Below the pieces are notes generated by a model, which did no database searches, was not told the DNA's origin, and saw only the letters and a list, made by a program, of their open reading frames with translations. From contig BTQZ01000001.1 of assembly GCA_036986135.1 (NCBI GenBank), forward strand, positions 186,001-250,000: a DNA stretch of 64,000 nucleotides, read 5' to 3'. The position numbers were made by a program, and so were the translations under genes. Positions 1 to 8,268 of this stretch are shown piece after piece (position 1 is the stretch's first letter; each line of letters opens with the position of its first letter). The stretch is from JADFRG01 sp036986135 (GTDB lineage Bacteria; Chloroflexota; Anaerolineae; Anaerolineales; E44-bin32).

Positions 1-906
1 CGTATCACCGTGGACGACAACGCGGTTTACCGTCACCCGGATCTCGGAATTGAGGTCGCCCGCGAATTCGACAGGCCTGCCTCGCGCCTCGAAACCATCG
101 CGTGGCAGGTGGAAAAGGACGACTATCGCGGAACCTTTTATTTCATCCAGCTCGAGCACGATTTCGAAGGTGGAGAGGGAGTGATTGGTTTTCATGGCGC
201 CGGCGGTGGAGGCTCAATGATGAGCATGGATGCCGTGCTGAACCGCGGCTACCGGCTGGCAAATTTCGTGGACACAAGCGGGAACCCGCCGGCCTCCAAG
301 GTATACCGCGCGGCGCGAATTGTGCTGGCTCAGGAAGGAATCGATGGGTATTTTGCCTCCGGCTCAGGAGTGGCTTCACAAGAGCAATTTCACAGTGCGC
401 GCGGGCTTGTCAAAGCCTTCATGGAAGTTCCGCTGAGGGTGCCGGCTGTGATCCGACTGGGCGGCAACGCCGAAGACCGAGCGATCGCGATCCTGGAGCG
501 AGCGCGTGACGAGATTCCAGCACCGGTCGAGGGCTACGGCAAGGATGATGCCCCCGAATTCTGTGCCGAGAGACTTGATTATTTAGTCCGAAACCTCGAG
601 CCGCGTGCTGAGAAACATGACGGCTGGAGCCGATCCGAGCCCCGGCAGCCGTACAGCTTTGGGACGGTGACCGGCGGCGAGGTGACGCTCGACCATCGAG
701 CCTGCCAAGATTGCGCGTCCAAGATCTGTATTGAAACCTGCGTGCCCGGAATCCTCGAGTTGCAGGGTGGTCTCCCGGTCCTGAATATCACGCCGGAGGA
801 GGCCCAGAAGGGTGGTTGTAGCGAGTGCCTGGCCTGTGAAATTGAATGCTTCTTCGAAGGCAACCGCGGCGGGTATGTCAGTCTGCCGATTGCAGGGCTC
901 GATTGA
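1..906 (+). CDS. Succinyl-CoA synthetase beta-like (ADP-forming) C-terminal part fused to a 2x[4Fe-4S]-type domain; 5' end outside window
   Basis: The reading frame is open to the window edge, so only the last 301 residues are seen; the GTG at 10 is internal. The visible part matches the end of SucC-type acyl-CoA ligase beta subunits: a DDNAVYRHP segment, then the CoA-ligase Rossmann domain with a glycine-rich GAGGGGS loop. Unlike normal SucC it continues into a cysteine-rich tail with C-x2-C-x4-C-x3-C followed by C-x2-C-x2-C-x3-C, a ferredoxin-like arrangement that could hold two iron-sulfur clusters. The partner alpha subunit lies 113 bases downstream and a citryl-CoA-lyase-like gene follows. 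The pair may therefore activate citrate or a related tricarboxylate with CoA rather than make succinyl-CoA; that substrate is inferred. Confidence 0.8.
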   Translation, partial: RITVDDNAVYRHPDLGIEVAREFDRPASRLETIAWQVEKDDYRGTFYFIQLEHDFEGGEGVIGFHGAGGGGSMMSMDAVLNRGYRLANFVDTSGNPPASKVYRAARIVLAQEGIDGYFASGSGVASQEQFHSARGLVKAFMEVPLRVPAVIRLGGNAEDRAIAILERARDEIPAPVEGYGKDDAPEFCAERLDYLVRNLEPRAEKHDGWSRSEPRQPYSFGTVTGGEVTLDHRACQDCASKICIETCVPGILELQGGLPVLNITPEEAQKGGCSECLACEIECFFEGNRGGYVSLPIAGLD

Positions 907-1019
907 TCCGAGGCTTCGGATGAGTGTCCCCAAGCAGTTCCCGGCAACCGGCGCATGCCATGTCACCAGGCTCATAACTGAAACACAGAGATCCGAATTT
1001 GGCAGACGCAGAGGTCTGA

Positions 1020-1931
1020 ATGGCCGTCCTGATTAACGAGACCAAGCGGGTGCTGGTGCAAGGCATCACCGGTCGTGAGGGAAGCGCGCGCGCGCATTTG
1101 ATGAAGGAATATGGAACCCAGGTAGTGGCTGGCGTGACGCCAGGGAAGGGCGGCAAAGACGTCGTTGGAATTCCGGTATTCGATACCGTCTTGGAGGCCA
1201 TCGAGCGGGCCGGACCGATCGACGTCAGCGTGCTATTCATTCCCGCGCCATTGGTAAAGGGAGCGGCTCTGGAAGCGATCGATGGCGGGGTCAAGCTGCT
1301 CATTATCGTCCCGGATCGCGTACCGATCTACGATGTGCTGGAAATTGCCGAGGCCGCCAAGCGAACGGGAGCGCGATTCGTTGGTCCGAATACCCTTGGG
1401 GTACTCTCCCCGGACAGAGCGGTGCTGGGAATGATCGGTGGACGAGCAAGCTCTGCAAGATCCTGGTTCTTCCCTGGGCCGGTCGGCATCGCCTCGCGCT
1501 CTGGTGGGATCACGTCCTCGATGGCTTACTACCTGGGCCAGGCAGGGATCGGCGCTACGACCCTTCTGCACGTGGGCGGGGATCCGGTGGTTGGGACGCC
1601 GCTTCCGGACGCTGCCGAGCTCTTTGAAGGGGATCCGGATACCAAGGCCATCGTGATGTTCGGCGAGATAGGCAGCAGCCAGGAGGAACGGGTTGCTGAC
1701 CTTGTAGAATCGGGAGCAGTGACTAAGCCGATCGTGGCGTACATCGGTGGGAAAGCAGCCAAGAGCGGGACTCGATTCAGCCACGCCGGCGCGATTGTCG
1801 AGGGCAGCCGCGGTACATATGAGGGCAAGGTGAAACGCCTGCGAGAAGTGGGTGTGACGATCGTGGAAGCGTTTGGGGAACTACCGCAGGTGACGGCAAA
1901 TGTAATGAAAGAGCATGGGATCCATCAATGA
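1020..1931 (+). CDS. Succinyl-CoA synthetase alpha-like subunit (CoA ligase)
   Basis: 303 residues, the usual size for SucD. It has the N-terminal CoA-binding Rossmann fold (VQGITGREGSARAHLMKEYG) and the phospho-histidine loop SHAGAIVEG, with the catalytic histidine at about residue 255. In this family that histidine carries the phosphate between nucleotide and acid. The stop codon overlaps the ATG of the next gene by four bases (ATGA), so translation is coupled. With the preceding beta subunit it should form an ATP- or GTP-dependent acid-CoA ligase. Being next to a citryl-CoA-lyase-like gene, it may correspond to citryl-CoA synthetase (the Hydrogenobacter CcsAB type) rather than the ordinary TCA enzyme; sequence alone does not settle this. 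Confidence 0.85.
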   Translation: MAVLINETKRVLVQGITGREGSARAHLMKEYGTQVVAGVTPGKGGKDVVGIPVFDTVLEAIERAGPIDVSVLFIPAPLVKGAALEAIDGGVKLLIIVPDRVPIYDVLEIAEAAKRTGARFVGPNTLGVLSPDRAVLGMIGGRASSARSWFFPGPVGIASRSGGITSSMAYYLGQAGIGATTLLHVGGDPVVGTPLPDAAELFEGDPDTKAIVMFGEIGSSQEERVADLVESGAVTKPIVAYIGGKAAKSGTRFSHAGAIVEGSRGTYEGKVKRLREVGVTIVEAFGELPQVTANVMKEHGIHQ

Positions 1932-2707
1932 GTGAATCTAGCTGGAAGACCTCTATTACCGAGATCAAGCCCAATGAAGTGCGATTGCGGGGCTACTTGA
2001 TCGATGAGTTGATGGGCCGGGTCAGCTTCGGCCAAGCGGTACACCTCGCGCTGAAGGGCGAGCTCCCAACATCGGAGGTCGGGAAATTGCTGGATGCGAT
2101 CCTGGTCTGCTCCATCGACCATGGCGCCTCGCCGCCATCCGCTTTGGCGGCGAGAACGGCCGCCTCCACCGGAGCGCCGCTAAATGCTGCTGTGGCCGCC
2201 GGCCTGCTCTCGATCAACCGCTACCACGGAGGAGCGATCGAGGATTGCATGGCGGTGCTAGAGACAGGAATTGAACGCGCAAGAGAGGCCGGAAGCCAGC
2301 TCTCAGAAGTCGCCGGAGAGCTCGTGCAAGAGCATCGCGCGGCCAAGAAACGGATCCCCGGGCTGGGCCATCGGATTCATGCCAAAGACCCGCGTACTGG
2401 CAAGCTCTTCGCGCTGGCCCATGAAGCCGGAATTGCGGGTCAGGGCGTGGAAATGATCCGGGCTCTCCGGGAGGCGATGGCAGCTGACGGGAAGGAGCTG
2501 CCGATCAATGTGGATGGCGCGATCGCGGCGCTGCTCATAGACATGGAGATCCCGCGTAAGCTTGGCAACGCATTCTTTATGATGGCGAGGGTCCCGGGCT
2601 TGGTGGCACAAGTTCATGAGGAGCAAAGCCGCGAGCGTCCCATGCGCCGGATCCATCCCACAGATCACATCTATGACGGCCCCGATGCCAGGTCGTTGAC
2701 GGAGTGA
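1928..2707 (+). CDS. Short citrate-synthase-family protein, citryl-CoA lyase-like
   Basis: 259 residues, much shorter than citrate synthase (about 370-430) and the size of stand-alone citryl-CoA lyases. The three catalytic positions of the citrate synthase fold are all visible: His100 in YHGGA, His148 in GLGHRIH and Asp196 in NVDGA. In the family these polarise the CoA thioester and drive aldol cleavage or formation of citryl-CoA. It overlaps the upstream ligase subunit by four bases and is followed after 7 bases by an HD-fold gene. The likely reaction is cleavage of citryl-CoA, or a homologue such as methyl- or homocitryl-CoA, into acetyl-CoA and a 2-oxoacid. The true acyl chain is unknown. 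Confidence 0.8.
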   Translation: MSESSWKTSITEIKPNEVRLRGYLIDELMGRVSFGQAVHLALKGELPTSEVGKLLDAILVCSIDHGASPPSALAARTAASTGAPLNAAVAAGLLSINRYHGGAIEDCMAVLETGIERAREAGSQLSEVAGELVQEHRAAKKRIPGLGHRIHAKDPRTGKLFALAHEAGIAGQGVEMIRALREAMAADGKELPINVDGAIAALLIDMEIPRKLGNAFFMMARVPGLVAQVHEEQSRERPMRRIHPTDHIYDGPDARSLTE

Positions 2708-2714
2708 GGCAAGC

Positions 2715-3257
2715 ATGTCAGAAGAATTAATGGAACTGATCCCCGAGTTTCGTCTGATCCAAGACCGCGACCTCCGTCAAAGGACACTGGCAGTGTGGCA
2801 GGAGGCGATGGAGATCGGGGGCTGGTCTGCAGATGACCTGCGCCGGATGCCTTATACGCTGCTGGTTGAAGGGGTGGACATCCCCTTTCCCCAACACGTC
2901 AGCGTCGTCTGTCGTCTGTGCGTCGCCATGCTTGACATTCTTCTGGAAGACTATGGCGATCGGTATGAGATCGACCGCGACACCCTGATCGCAGGCGCAC
3001 TGCTTGCGGATGTCGGCAAGCTGATTGAATTCCGCGAGCAGGACGGCGAATACCAGTGGGCGAGCATGTACAAGTACCTGCGACACCCATTCACCGGCGT
3101 GGGGCTGTGCTTCAAGCATGACATACCTGAAGCCGTGATGCATGTGGTCGCTACCCATTCATGGGAGGGGGACAAGTTCAAGCGACGACCGGAGTCCATC
3201 ATTTTTCATCACGCCGACTTTACCGATTTCGATCTCACGAAGTTCGCGAGCAGCTGA
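2715..3257 (+). CDS. HD-domain-like protein with altered HD motif
   Basis: 180 residues. The fold is recognisable as an HD phosphohydrolase: His61 in a PQHV context, a helix reading GALLADVGK, later histidines in RHPFTG and ATHSWEG, and HHADFTD near the end. The signature histidine-aspartate pair is changed to alanine-aspartate (Ala98-Asp99), so one metal ligand is missing. It sits inside the operon, 7 bases after the citryl-CoA-lyase-like gene and 2 bases before the LeuC-like gene, with GAGG as a ribosome site before ATG 2715. It may be a regulatory or structural partner of the pathway enzymes or have altered metal chemistry. No substrate can be named. Confidence 0.7.
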   Translation: MSEELMELIPEFRLIQDRDLRQRTLAVWQEAMEIGGWSADDLRRMPYTLLVEGVDIPFPQHVSVVCRLCVAMLDILLEDYGDRYEIDRDTLIAGALLADVGKLIEFREQDGEYQWASMYKYLRHPFTGVGLCFKHDIPEAVMHVVATHSWEGDKFKRRPESIIFHHADFTDFDLTKFASS

Positions 3258-3259
3258 GC

Positions 3260-4516
3260 ATGGGACAGACATTCGCTGAGAAGGTTCTAGCCAAGAAGGC
3301 GGGCGTGGAGGCGACCTCCCCCGGAGAGATCGTCGAGATTTCGCCTGACGTCGCCCTATCCCACGACAACACGGCGCCAATACGAGGGATATTCGAGGAG
3401 ATGGGCGGGGTCAGGGTGCATGATCCTGAGATGCATGCCATCTTCTTGGACCATGCCGCGCCGGCGCCAACCACGCAGCACGCTGAGAACCATCGCATTA
3501 TTCGTGAATTCGTGCGCGATCAGGGTATCCCGCACTTCTTCGACGTGGGACGCGGCATTTGCCACCAGGTCCTGGTTGAAGAGGGATTGGCGCTGCCGGG
3601 GGAAGTGGTGCTCGGATCCGATTCGCACACCCCGCATGCGGGCGTGATGGGGGCCTTCGGCGCGGGAATCGGCCGCAGCGAGATGGCATCCGTATGGGCA
3701 TTGGGGAGTCTGTGGCTGCGAATCCCAGAAAGTCTACAGATTATCGTCCACGGGGAGCTTCCGCCTGGAGTTACAGCCAAAGATCTTGCGCTTCACGTCA
3801 TTGGTGATCTGGGCGCGGATGGCGCGCTATACATGTCGGTCGAGTGGCATGGAGATGCGATCCGACGGCTGGGTTTGAGCGAGCGGGCGGTGCTGCCCAA
3901 CATCTCAGCGGAGATGGGCGCCAAGAACAGCTACCTCCCTCCGGACGAGCTGGTCTTCGACTATCTCGAGCGCCGAGCCCAAAGGGCATATGAAGCCGTA
4001 TTCCCGGATCCTGACGCCGAGTATGCCAGGAAGGTCGAATATGAGGCTGATACGTTGGAAGCTATGGTTGCCTGTCCACACACGGTGGATCACGTGAAGC
4101 CGCTGTCCGAGGTTGCAGGCACGCGCGTGGATCAGGCGTTTATCGGCACCTGCTCCAATGGCCGCTTGGAGGACTTGGCGTCCGCGGCCGAGGTGCTGGC
4201 CGATCGACAAGTAGCCAATGGCACCCGCCTGATCGTGATCCCGGCCTCATCTGAAGTATTCAAGCAGGCCTTGGGCGCGGGCTACATCGATGTCTTCCTA
4301 CAGGCTGGCGCACTGCTTCAGAGCCCCGGCTGTGGGCCCTGCATGGGGAATCACATGGGCGTGCCGGCAGTCGGTGAAGCCACCATCAGCACCGCCAATC
4401 GCAATTTCAAGGGGCGCATGGGCACCAAGGAGAGCGAAATCTATCTGGCCAATCCGTCGGTGGTCGCCGCTTCGGCGGTGGCAGGCGAAATCTGCAGCGC
4501 GAACGATTTGAATTAG
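3260..4516 (+). CDS. Aconitase-family large subunit (LeuC/HacA type)
   Basis: 418 residues, typical of the separate-subunit hydratases (isopropylmalate isomerase, homoaconitase). The start is the ATG at 3260, two bases after the HD gene; an earlier in-frame GTG-type start would overlap that gene by almost 100 bases. The cluster cysteines are present at 298 (GTCSNGR), 358 and 361 (GCGPCMG), enough for a [4Fe-4S] centre, and a substrate-loop motif GSDSHTPHAG is intact. The small subunit follows 14 bases later. In the family it isomerises a hydroxy-di- or tricarboxylate by dehydration and rehydration. With a citryl-CoA-type lyase and an isocitrate-type dehydrogenase next to it, a citrate-like or homocitrate-like substrate is more likely than leucine-pathway isopropylmalate, but this is inference. 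Confidence 0.85.
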   Translation: MGQTFAEKVLAKKAGVEATSPGEIVEISPDVALSHDNTAPIRGIFEEMGGVRVHDPEMHAIFLDHAAPAPTTQHAENHRIIREFVRDQGIPHFFDVGRGICHQVLVEEGLALPGEVVLGSDSHTPHAGVMGAFGAGIGRSEMASVWALGSLWLRIPESLQIIVHGELPPGVTAKDLALHVIGDLGADGALYMSVEWHGDAIRRLGLSERAVLPNISAEMGAKNSYLPPDELVFDYLERRAQRAYEAVFPDPDAEYARKVEYEADTLEAMVACPHTVDHVKPLSEVAGTRVDQAFIGTCSNGRLEDLASAAEVLADRQVANGTRLIVIPASSEVFKQALGAGYIDVFLQAGALLQSPGCGPCMGNHMGVPAVGEATISTANRNFKGRMGTKESEIYLANPSVVAASAVAGEICSANDLN

Positions 4517-4530
4517 GAGACCTGAGCGAG

Positions 4531-5031
4531 ATGAGCATCATCAACGGGCGCGTTTGGAAATACGGAGATAGCGTAAACACCGACGTCATCTTCCCCGGCA
4601 AGTACACCTACACTGTCAGCGATCCGGCCGATATGCCACAGCATGCGCTGGAGGATTTGGATCCGTGCTTTGCCGCGGAGGTGCGGCCGGGCGACATCAT
4701 CGTCGCCGGGAAGAACTGGGGCTGCGGCTCATCCCGCGAGCAGGCGGTGACCTGCTTGAAGGAGAGCGGGGTGGGCGCCATCGTAGCCGAGTCCTTCGCT
4801 CGCATTTACTACCGTAACTGCCTGAATGCGGCCCTGCCGGCGCTGACCTGTGCCGAGGCGGTTGAGAACATCGAAGACGGACAGCAGATCGAAATTGATC
4901 TGGAAGCCGGCGAGATTCGCAGTTCCGAAGGCACCTTCTCGTTTCCGCCGCTTCCGGAAGCGGTGATGGGGATCTTTGCGGCCGGAGGTCTGGTGCCCTA
5001 CACGCGACAGCGTATCCGAAAGGGGAAGTGA
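4531..5031 (+). CDS. Aconitase-family small subunit (LeuD/HacB type)
   Basis: 166 residues, the usual length for LeuD-type small subunits. It has the swivel-domain signature GKNWGCGSSREQA and an ESFARIYYRN segment. The substrate-specificity loop after the DVIFPGK stretch reads YTYT, so I cannot assign it to the leucine or the lysine-type pathway by eye. It pairs with the large subunit immediately upstream. Its TGA shares one base with the ATG of the dehydrogenase gene (TGATG), which indicates tight translational coupling. Confidence 0.85.
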   Translation: MSIINGRVWKYGDSVNTDVIFPGKYTYTVSDPADMPQHALEDLDPCFAAEVRPGDIIVAGKNWGCGSSREQAVTCLKESGVGAIVAESFARIYYRNCLNAALPALTCAEAVENIEDGQQIEIDLEAGEIRSSEGTFSFPPLPEAVMGIFAAGGLVPYTRQRIRKGK

Positions 5032-6143
5032 TGTATCGAATAGCCTGGATGCCCGGCGATGGCATCGGCGCGGAGGTCATGGAAGCAGCCAGGATCGTCC
5101 TGGATCGCTTGGAGCTGGAGGCGGAATACGTGCCGGCCGATATCGGGTGGGAGTTCTGGTGCACCGAAGGAGACCCGCTGCCCGAGCGCACGATCGAGAT
5201 CCTGAAGACCTGCACTTGCGGTCTCTTCGGCGCTATCACTTCTAAACCTAAAGAGGAAGCCGCCAAGGAACTTGCCACTGAGCTACAAGGCAAGGGCCTG
5301 AGCTACCGCAGCCCGATCGTGCGGCTGCGCCAACACTTCGATCTCTATACCAACTTGCGGCCCTGCAAGGCTTATCCTGGAAACCCGCTCAACTACCGCG
5401 ATGATGTCGATCTCATCGTGTTCCGCGAGAACACCGAAGGACTCTACAGTGGGATCGAGTTCCATCCCCTTCCTGACGAGGTCCGGCGCGTGATGGCGAA
5501 GCACAACCCCGCCATGGCTCGCTTCGATGGAGTGGCGGGCGATGAGATGGCCGTGAGCCTACGGGTGATTACCAACGTGGGCGCGCGGCGGATCATCAAG
5601 AAGGCGTTCGAGTATGCGCGGGATTTCGGCTACCCCACCGTCACTCTGGTAGAGAAGCCCAATGTGCTGCGCGAGACCAGCGGGCTCATGCGGAGGGCGG
5701 CCGCATCCGTTGCGAAGGAATTCCCCACCATTGAACTCTGGGAAACCAACATCGATGCCCAGATGATGTGGCTGTTGAAGAACCCGGATGATTACGGCGT
5801 GATGGTAACCAGCAACATGTTCGGCGACATCCTTTCCGATCTGTCAGCCCAGTTGGTAGGGGGTCTGGGCTTCGCCTCAAGCGGAAATATCGGCGATGAG
5901 TTTGCGGTTTTTGAGCCAACCCATGGTTCCGCGCCCAAATATGCCGGCCAATACAAGGTCAACCCGACCGCCATGCTGCTGGCGGCAAAGCTGATGCTCG
6001 AATGGCTAGGCGAGCGCGGGAAGGCCGAGGCGCTTGATGCTGGGATGGCGGCCGTGATCCATGAGGGTAAAGTACGTACCTACGATATGGGCGGTGACAG
6101 CTCGACCCTCGAGATGGCCCAGGCGGTAGCTGACCGCCTCTAA
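5031..6143 (+). CDS. Isocitrate/isopropylmalate dehydrogenase family enzyme
   Basis: 370 residues. It opens with MPGDGIGAEV, carries the substrate loop RENTEGLYSGIE, the metal-binding DILSDLSAQL region and the nucleotide-site HGSAPKYAG motif, all typical of NAD(P)-dependent beta-decarboxylating dehydrogenases. I take ATG 5031, which overlaps the LeuD-like stop, rather than the GTG one codon earlier. Members oxidise and decarboxylate isocitrate, homoisocitrate, isopropylmalate or tartrate. The ENTEGLYSG form of the loop leans to isocitrate or homoisocitrate over isopropylmalate. In this operon it would follow the hydratase and produce a 2-oxoacid. Confidence 0.85.
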   Translation: MYRIAWMPGDGIGAEVMEAARIVLDRLELEAEYVPADIGWEFWCTEGDPLPERTIEILKTCTCGLFGAITSKPKEEAAKELATELQGKGLSYRSPIVRLRQHFDLYTNLRPCKAYPGNPLNYRDDVDLIVFRENTEGLYSGIEFHPLPDEVRRVMAKHNPAMARFDGVAGDEMAVSLRVITNVGARRIIKKAFEYARDFGYPTVTLVEKPNVLRETSGLMRRAAASVAKEFPTIELWETNIDAQMMWLLKNPDDYGVMVTSNMFGDILSDLSAQLVGGLGFASSGNIGDEFAVFEPTHGSAPKYAGQYKVNPTAMLLAAKLMLEWLGERGKAEALDAGMAAVIHEGKVRTYDMGGDSSTLEMAQAVADRL

Positions 6144-6229
6144 GCATTCCCGTCCTACAGTCGGGGACCGCCTGCTTCGGTAAGCGGGATGCTCGCGGGG
6201 CTTGGCTCGATATCAATGAGGATCAATAA

Positions 6230-7606
6230 ATGAGTTCGATCAGCCATCAAATGGCAGAGTTCGCGCACGCGCTGCGCTACGAAGACATCCCCGCGGTAGC
6301 TATTCACGAAGCCAAGCGCTTCTTGCTTGACAGTGTTGGATGCGCCCTGGCCGCGGTGGACAATGACGACATGCAGGCCATGCACCGGTTTACAGAGAAG
6401 CTGGGGGGCACTCCGGAGGCGACCGTCATAGGAAGCGGGCTGCAGACGAATGCACCCAGTGCGGCATTGATGAATTGCCTGCTGGTCCGTGCTCTGGATT
6501 ACAACGATATCTACTGGGTTCAGGATCCCAGTCATCCCTCCGACATCATCGGAGTCGCGCTGGCGGTGGCGGAGGCGAACCAGAAGAGCACCGTTGAGGC
6601 AATAGTGGCCATCGTGATCGCATATGAGCTGGAGATGCGATGGTGCCATGCTGCCGAGCCAGGCATCCGGGAGGTGGGATGGCACCATGCCTCGCTGACG
6701 CAGTTCGTGAGCCCGCTGGTCGCGGGTCGGCTCTATGATCTCGACCTGGATCAGCTTGTGGCGGCGGTTGGAATCAGCGGCAGCAGCCACTTTACTCTCG
6801 GCGGAGTGGTTGCGGGTCACCTGACGAACATGAAAAACACTGCCGATCCCCTGGCGGCACAGGCCGGCGTGCTTGCTGCGCTCATGGCGCGGGAAGGCTG
6901 CAGTGGACCGGTGGAGGTGATCGAGGGGAAGGAAGGGCTGATCGAAGTTCTGTCCAACGTGGAATGGCTGGAGCAGGAACTGACGAAGGGGCTGGGATCG
7001 GATTTCCTGATCACGAACTGCAGCTACAAGGCCTTCCCAACCGAAGCTCTCACGCACCAGCCGATCAGCGCCGCGCTGGCAGTGTGCCGTGATCACGGCA
7101 TTGCTCACGATCAGGTGGCTGAGCTGCTGGTGGAGACCACTACTCGTGGCGCCGATATCCTCTCCGATCCGAGCAAGTACAAGCCAGAGACGAAAGAGAC
7201 CGCAGACCACAGCCTCCCGTACGTAATCGCGGCCGCGGTCGTGGACGGAAACGTCCTGCCAGAAAGCTTCAGCGTAGAAAAGCTGAAGGACCCACGAATC
7301 CGAGAGCTGCTTCCGAAGATCAAGGTGGTCGCCGATTCTGAGATTGACGACCTCTTCCCAAAGATCAAACGCGCCCGCGTGACGATCACAACCACCGACG
7401 GCCAGAGTCACACTGCGCAGACGGATGTCGCAAAGGGCGATCCAGCAGATCCCATGAGTGACGAGGATATCGAGGCCAAATTCCGGGACAATGCGCATGG
7501 AGTTCTAGGCTCCGCGCGGATGGATGAAGTGATTGAAGCGACCTGGCAGCTCGATGGCCTAGCCGGCATGCGCGAATATCTAGGGCTTCTCACATCCGAC
7601 ATCTAA
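6230..7606 (+). CDS. MmgE/PrpD family protein
   Basis: 458 residues, the normal length for this family (2-methylcitrate dehydratase, cis-aconitate decarboxylase and relatives). The helical domain I signature is visible in KRFLLDSVGCALA and in ALDYND, and the smaller domain II follows from about residue 270. GAGGA lies 9 bases before ATG 6230. It is 87 bases after the dehydrogenase and on the same strand, so it is probably the last gene of the operon. A dehydratase acting on a citrate-like acid fits the neighbours. Decarboxylase or isomerase activity cannot be excluded. Confidence 0.8.
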   Translation: MSSISHQMAEFAHALRYEDIPAVAIHEAKRFLLDSVGCALAAVDNDDMQAMHRFTEKLGGTPEATVIGSGLQTNAPSAALMNCLLVRALDYNDIYWVQDPSHPSDIIGVALAVAEANQKSTVEAIVAIVIAYELEMRWCHAAEPGIREVGWHHASLTQFVSPLVAGRLYDLDLDQLVAAVGISGSSHFTLGGVVAGHLTNMKNTADPLAAQAGVLAALMAREGCSGPVEVIEGKEGLIEVLSNVEWLEQELTKGLGSDFLITNCSYKAFPTEALTHQPISAALAVCRDHGIAHDQVAELLVETTTRGADILSDPSKYKPETKETADHSLPYVIAAAVVDGNVLPESFSVEKLKDPRIRELLPKIKVVADSEIDDLFPKIKRARVTITTTDGQSHTAQTDVAKGDPADPMSDEDIEAKFRDNAHGVLGSARMDEVIEATWQLDGLAGMREYLGLLTSDI

Positions 7607-7726
7607 ACCGGGGCCAGAATCGATCGCTACCGGCTGAGACCCTCCGCGGGCGCGTAGGTGAAATTAGAATACCGAACGACCCGCAGGGGTTCGCGCGCCG
7701 GACTCCGGACTTGACCCAGGCGTGAT

Positions 7727-8161
7727 ATGACGAATCAGGAACACTACCGAAAACTGGAGCGGATGTACCTGCGCGCGCGTGTAAATGAGTATTTCGCGCC
7801 GACCGTTCAGATTGGCGAGGGGAAGGCGGAGGTCGGCATCGAAGTCCGGCCCGATTTCTTCCACGCCGCTAATGCGGTGCACGGGTATCTATACTTCAAG
7901 GTGCTGGATGACTCAACGTTCTTCGCCGTGAACTCGCTCGTAGAGGACGTCTTCGTTCTCACGGTTTCGTTCAATCTGCACTTCACTCGCCCGGTCACCA
8001 AAGGAGTTCTGAAGGCGACCGCCGAGGTCGTACACCGGTCAAAGCGACTCTTCATCGCCGAAGGAGTAGCGATGGACTCGCACGGGAGAGTAGTCGGTCG
8101 CGGCACCGGCACCTTCATGCGCAGCGACATACTATTGACGCCGGGAACGGGCTATGAGTAG
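7727..8161 (+). CDS. PaaI-type hotdog thioesterase
   Basis: 144 residues with a hotdog fold. The pattern HAANAVHGYLYFKVLDDSTFFAVNS corresponds in position to the HGG-x-LaDta active-site helix of PaaI/YbgC-like thioesterases, with glycine-tyrosine instead of the usual glycine-glycine. The strands after it (LTVSFNLHFTRPV, RVVGRGTGTFM) fit the family. It should hydrolyse an acyl-CoA. Lying just after a CoA-ligase/lyase operon, it may clear dead-end CoA esters. No clear ribosome site precedes the ATG. Confidence 0.75.
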   Translation: MTNQEHYRKLERMYLRARVNEYFAPTVQIGEGKAEVGIEVRPDFFHAANAVHGYLYFKVLDDSTFFAVNSLVEDVFVLTVSFNLHFTRPVTKGVLKATAEVVHRSKRLFIAEGVAMDSHGRVVGRGTGTFMRSDILLTPGTGYE

Positions 8162-8268
8162 ACCGAGTCACTACCGCGCAGTTGAGAAAGGGGGTTGTGG
8201 GCACCTTGAGCTCGACCCACAGCACGGAAGTCGACTGGTAGCGGCCAGGATCAATCGATGGATCAAGA

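Noticed and set aside
579..3158. Many long minus-strand and other-frame open frames opposite the first operon
   Set aside because: They mirror the GC-rich codon pattern of genes with clear family motifs on the plus strand and carry no domain or ribosome site of their own.
5028..5033. GTG start for the dehydrogenase one codon before the ATG
   Set aside because: The ATG overlaps the upstream stop as in other tightly coupled pairs, which makes it the better choice.
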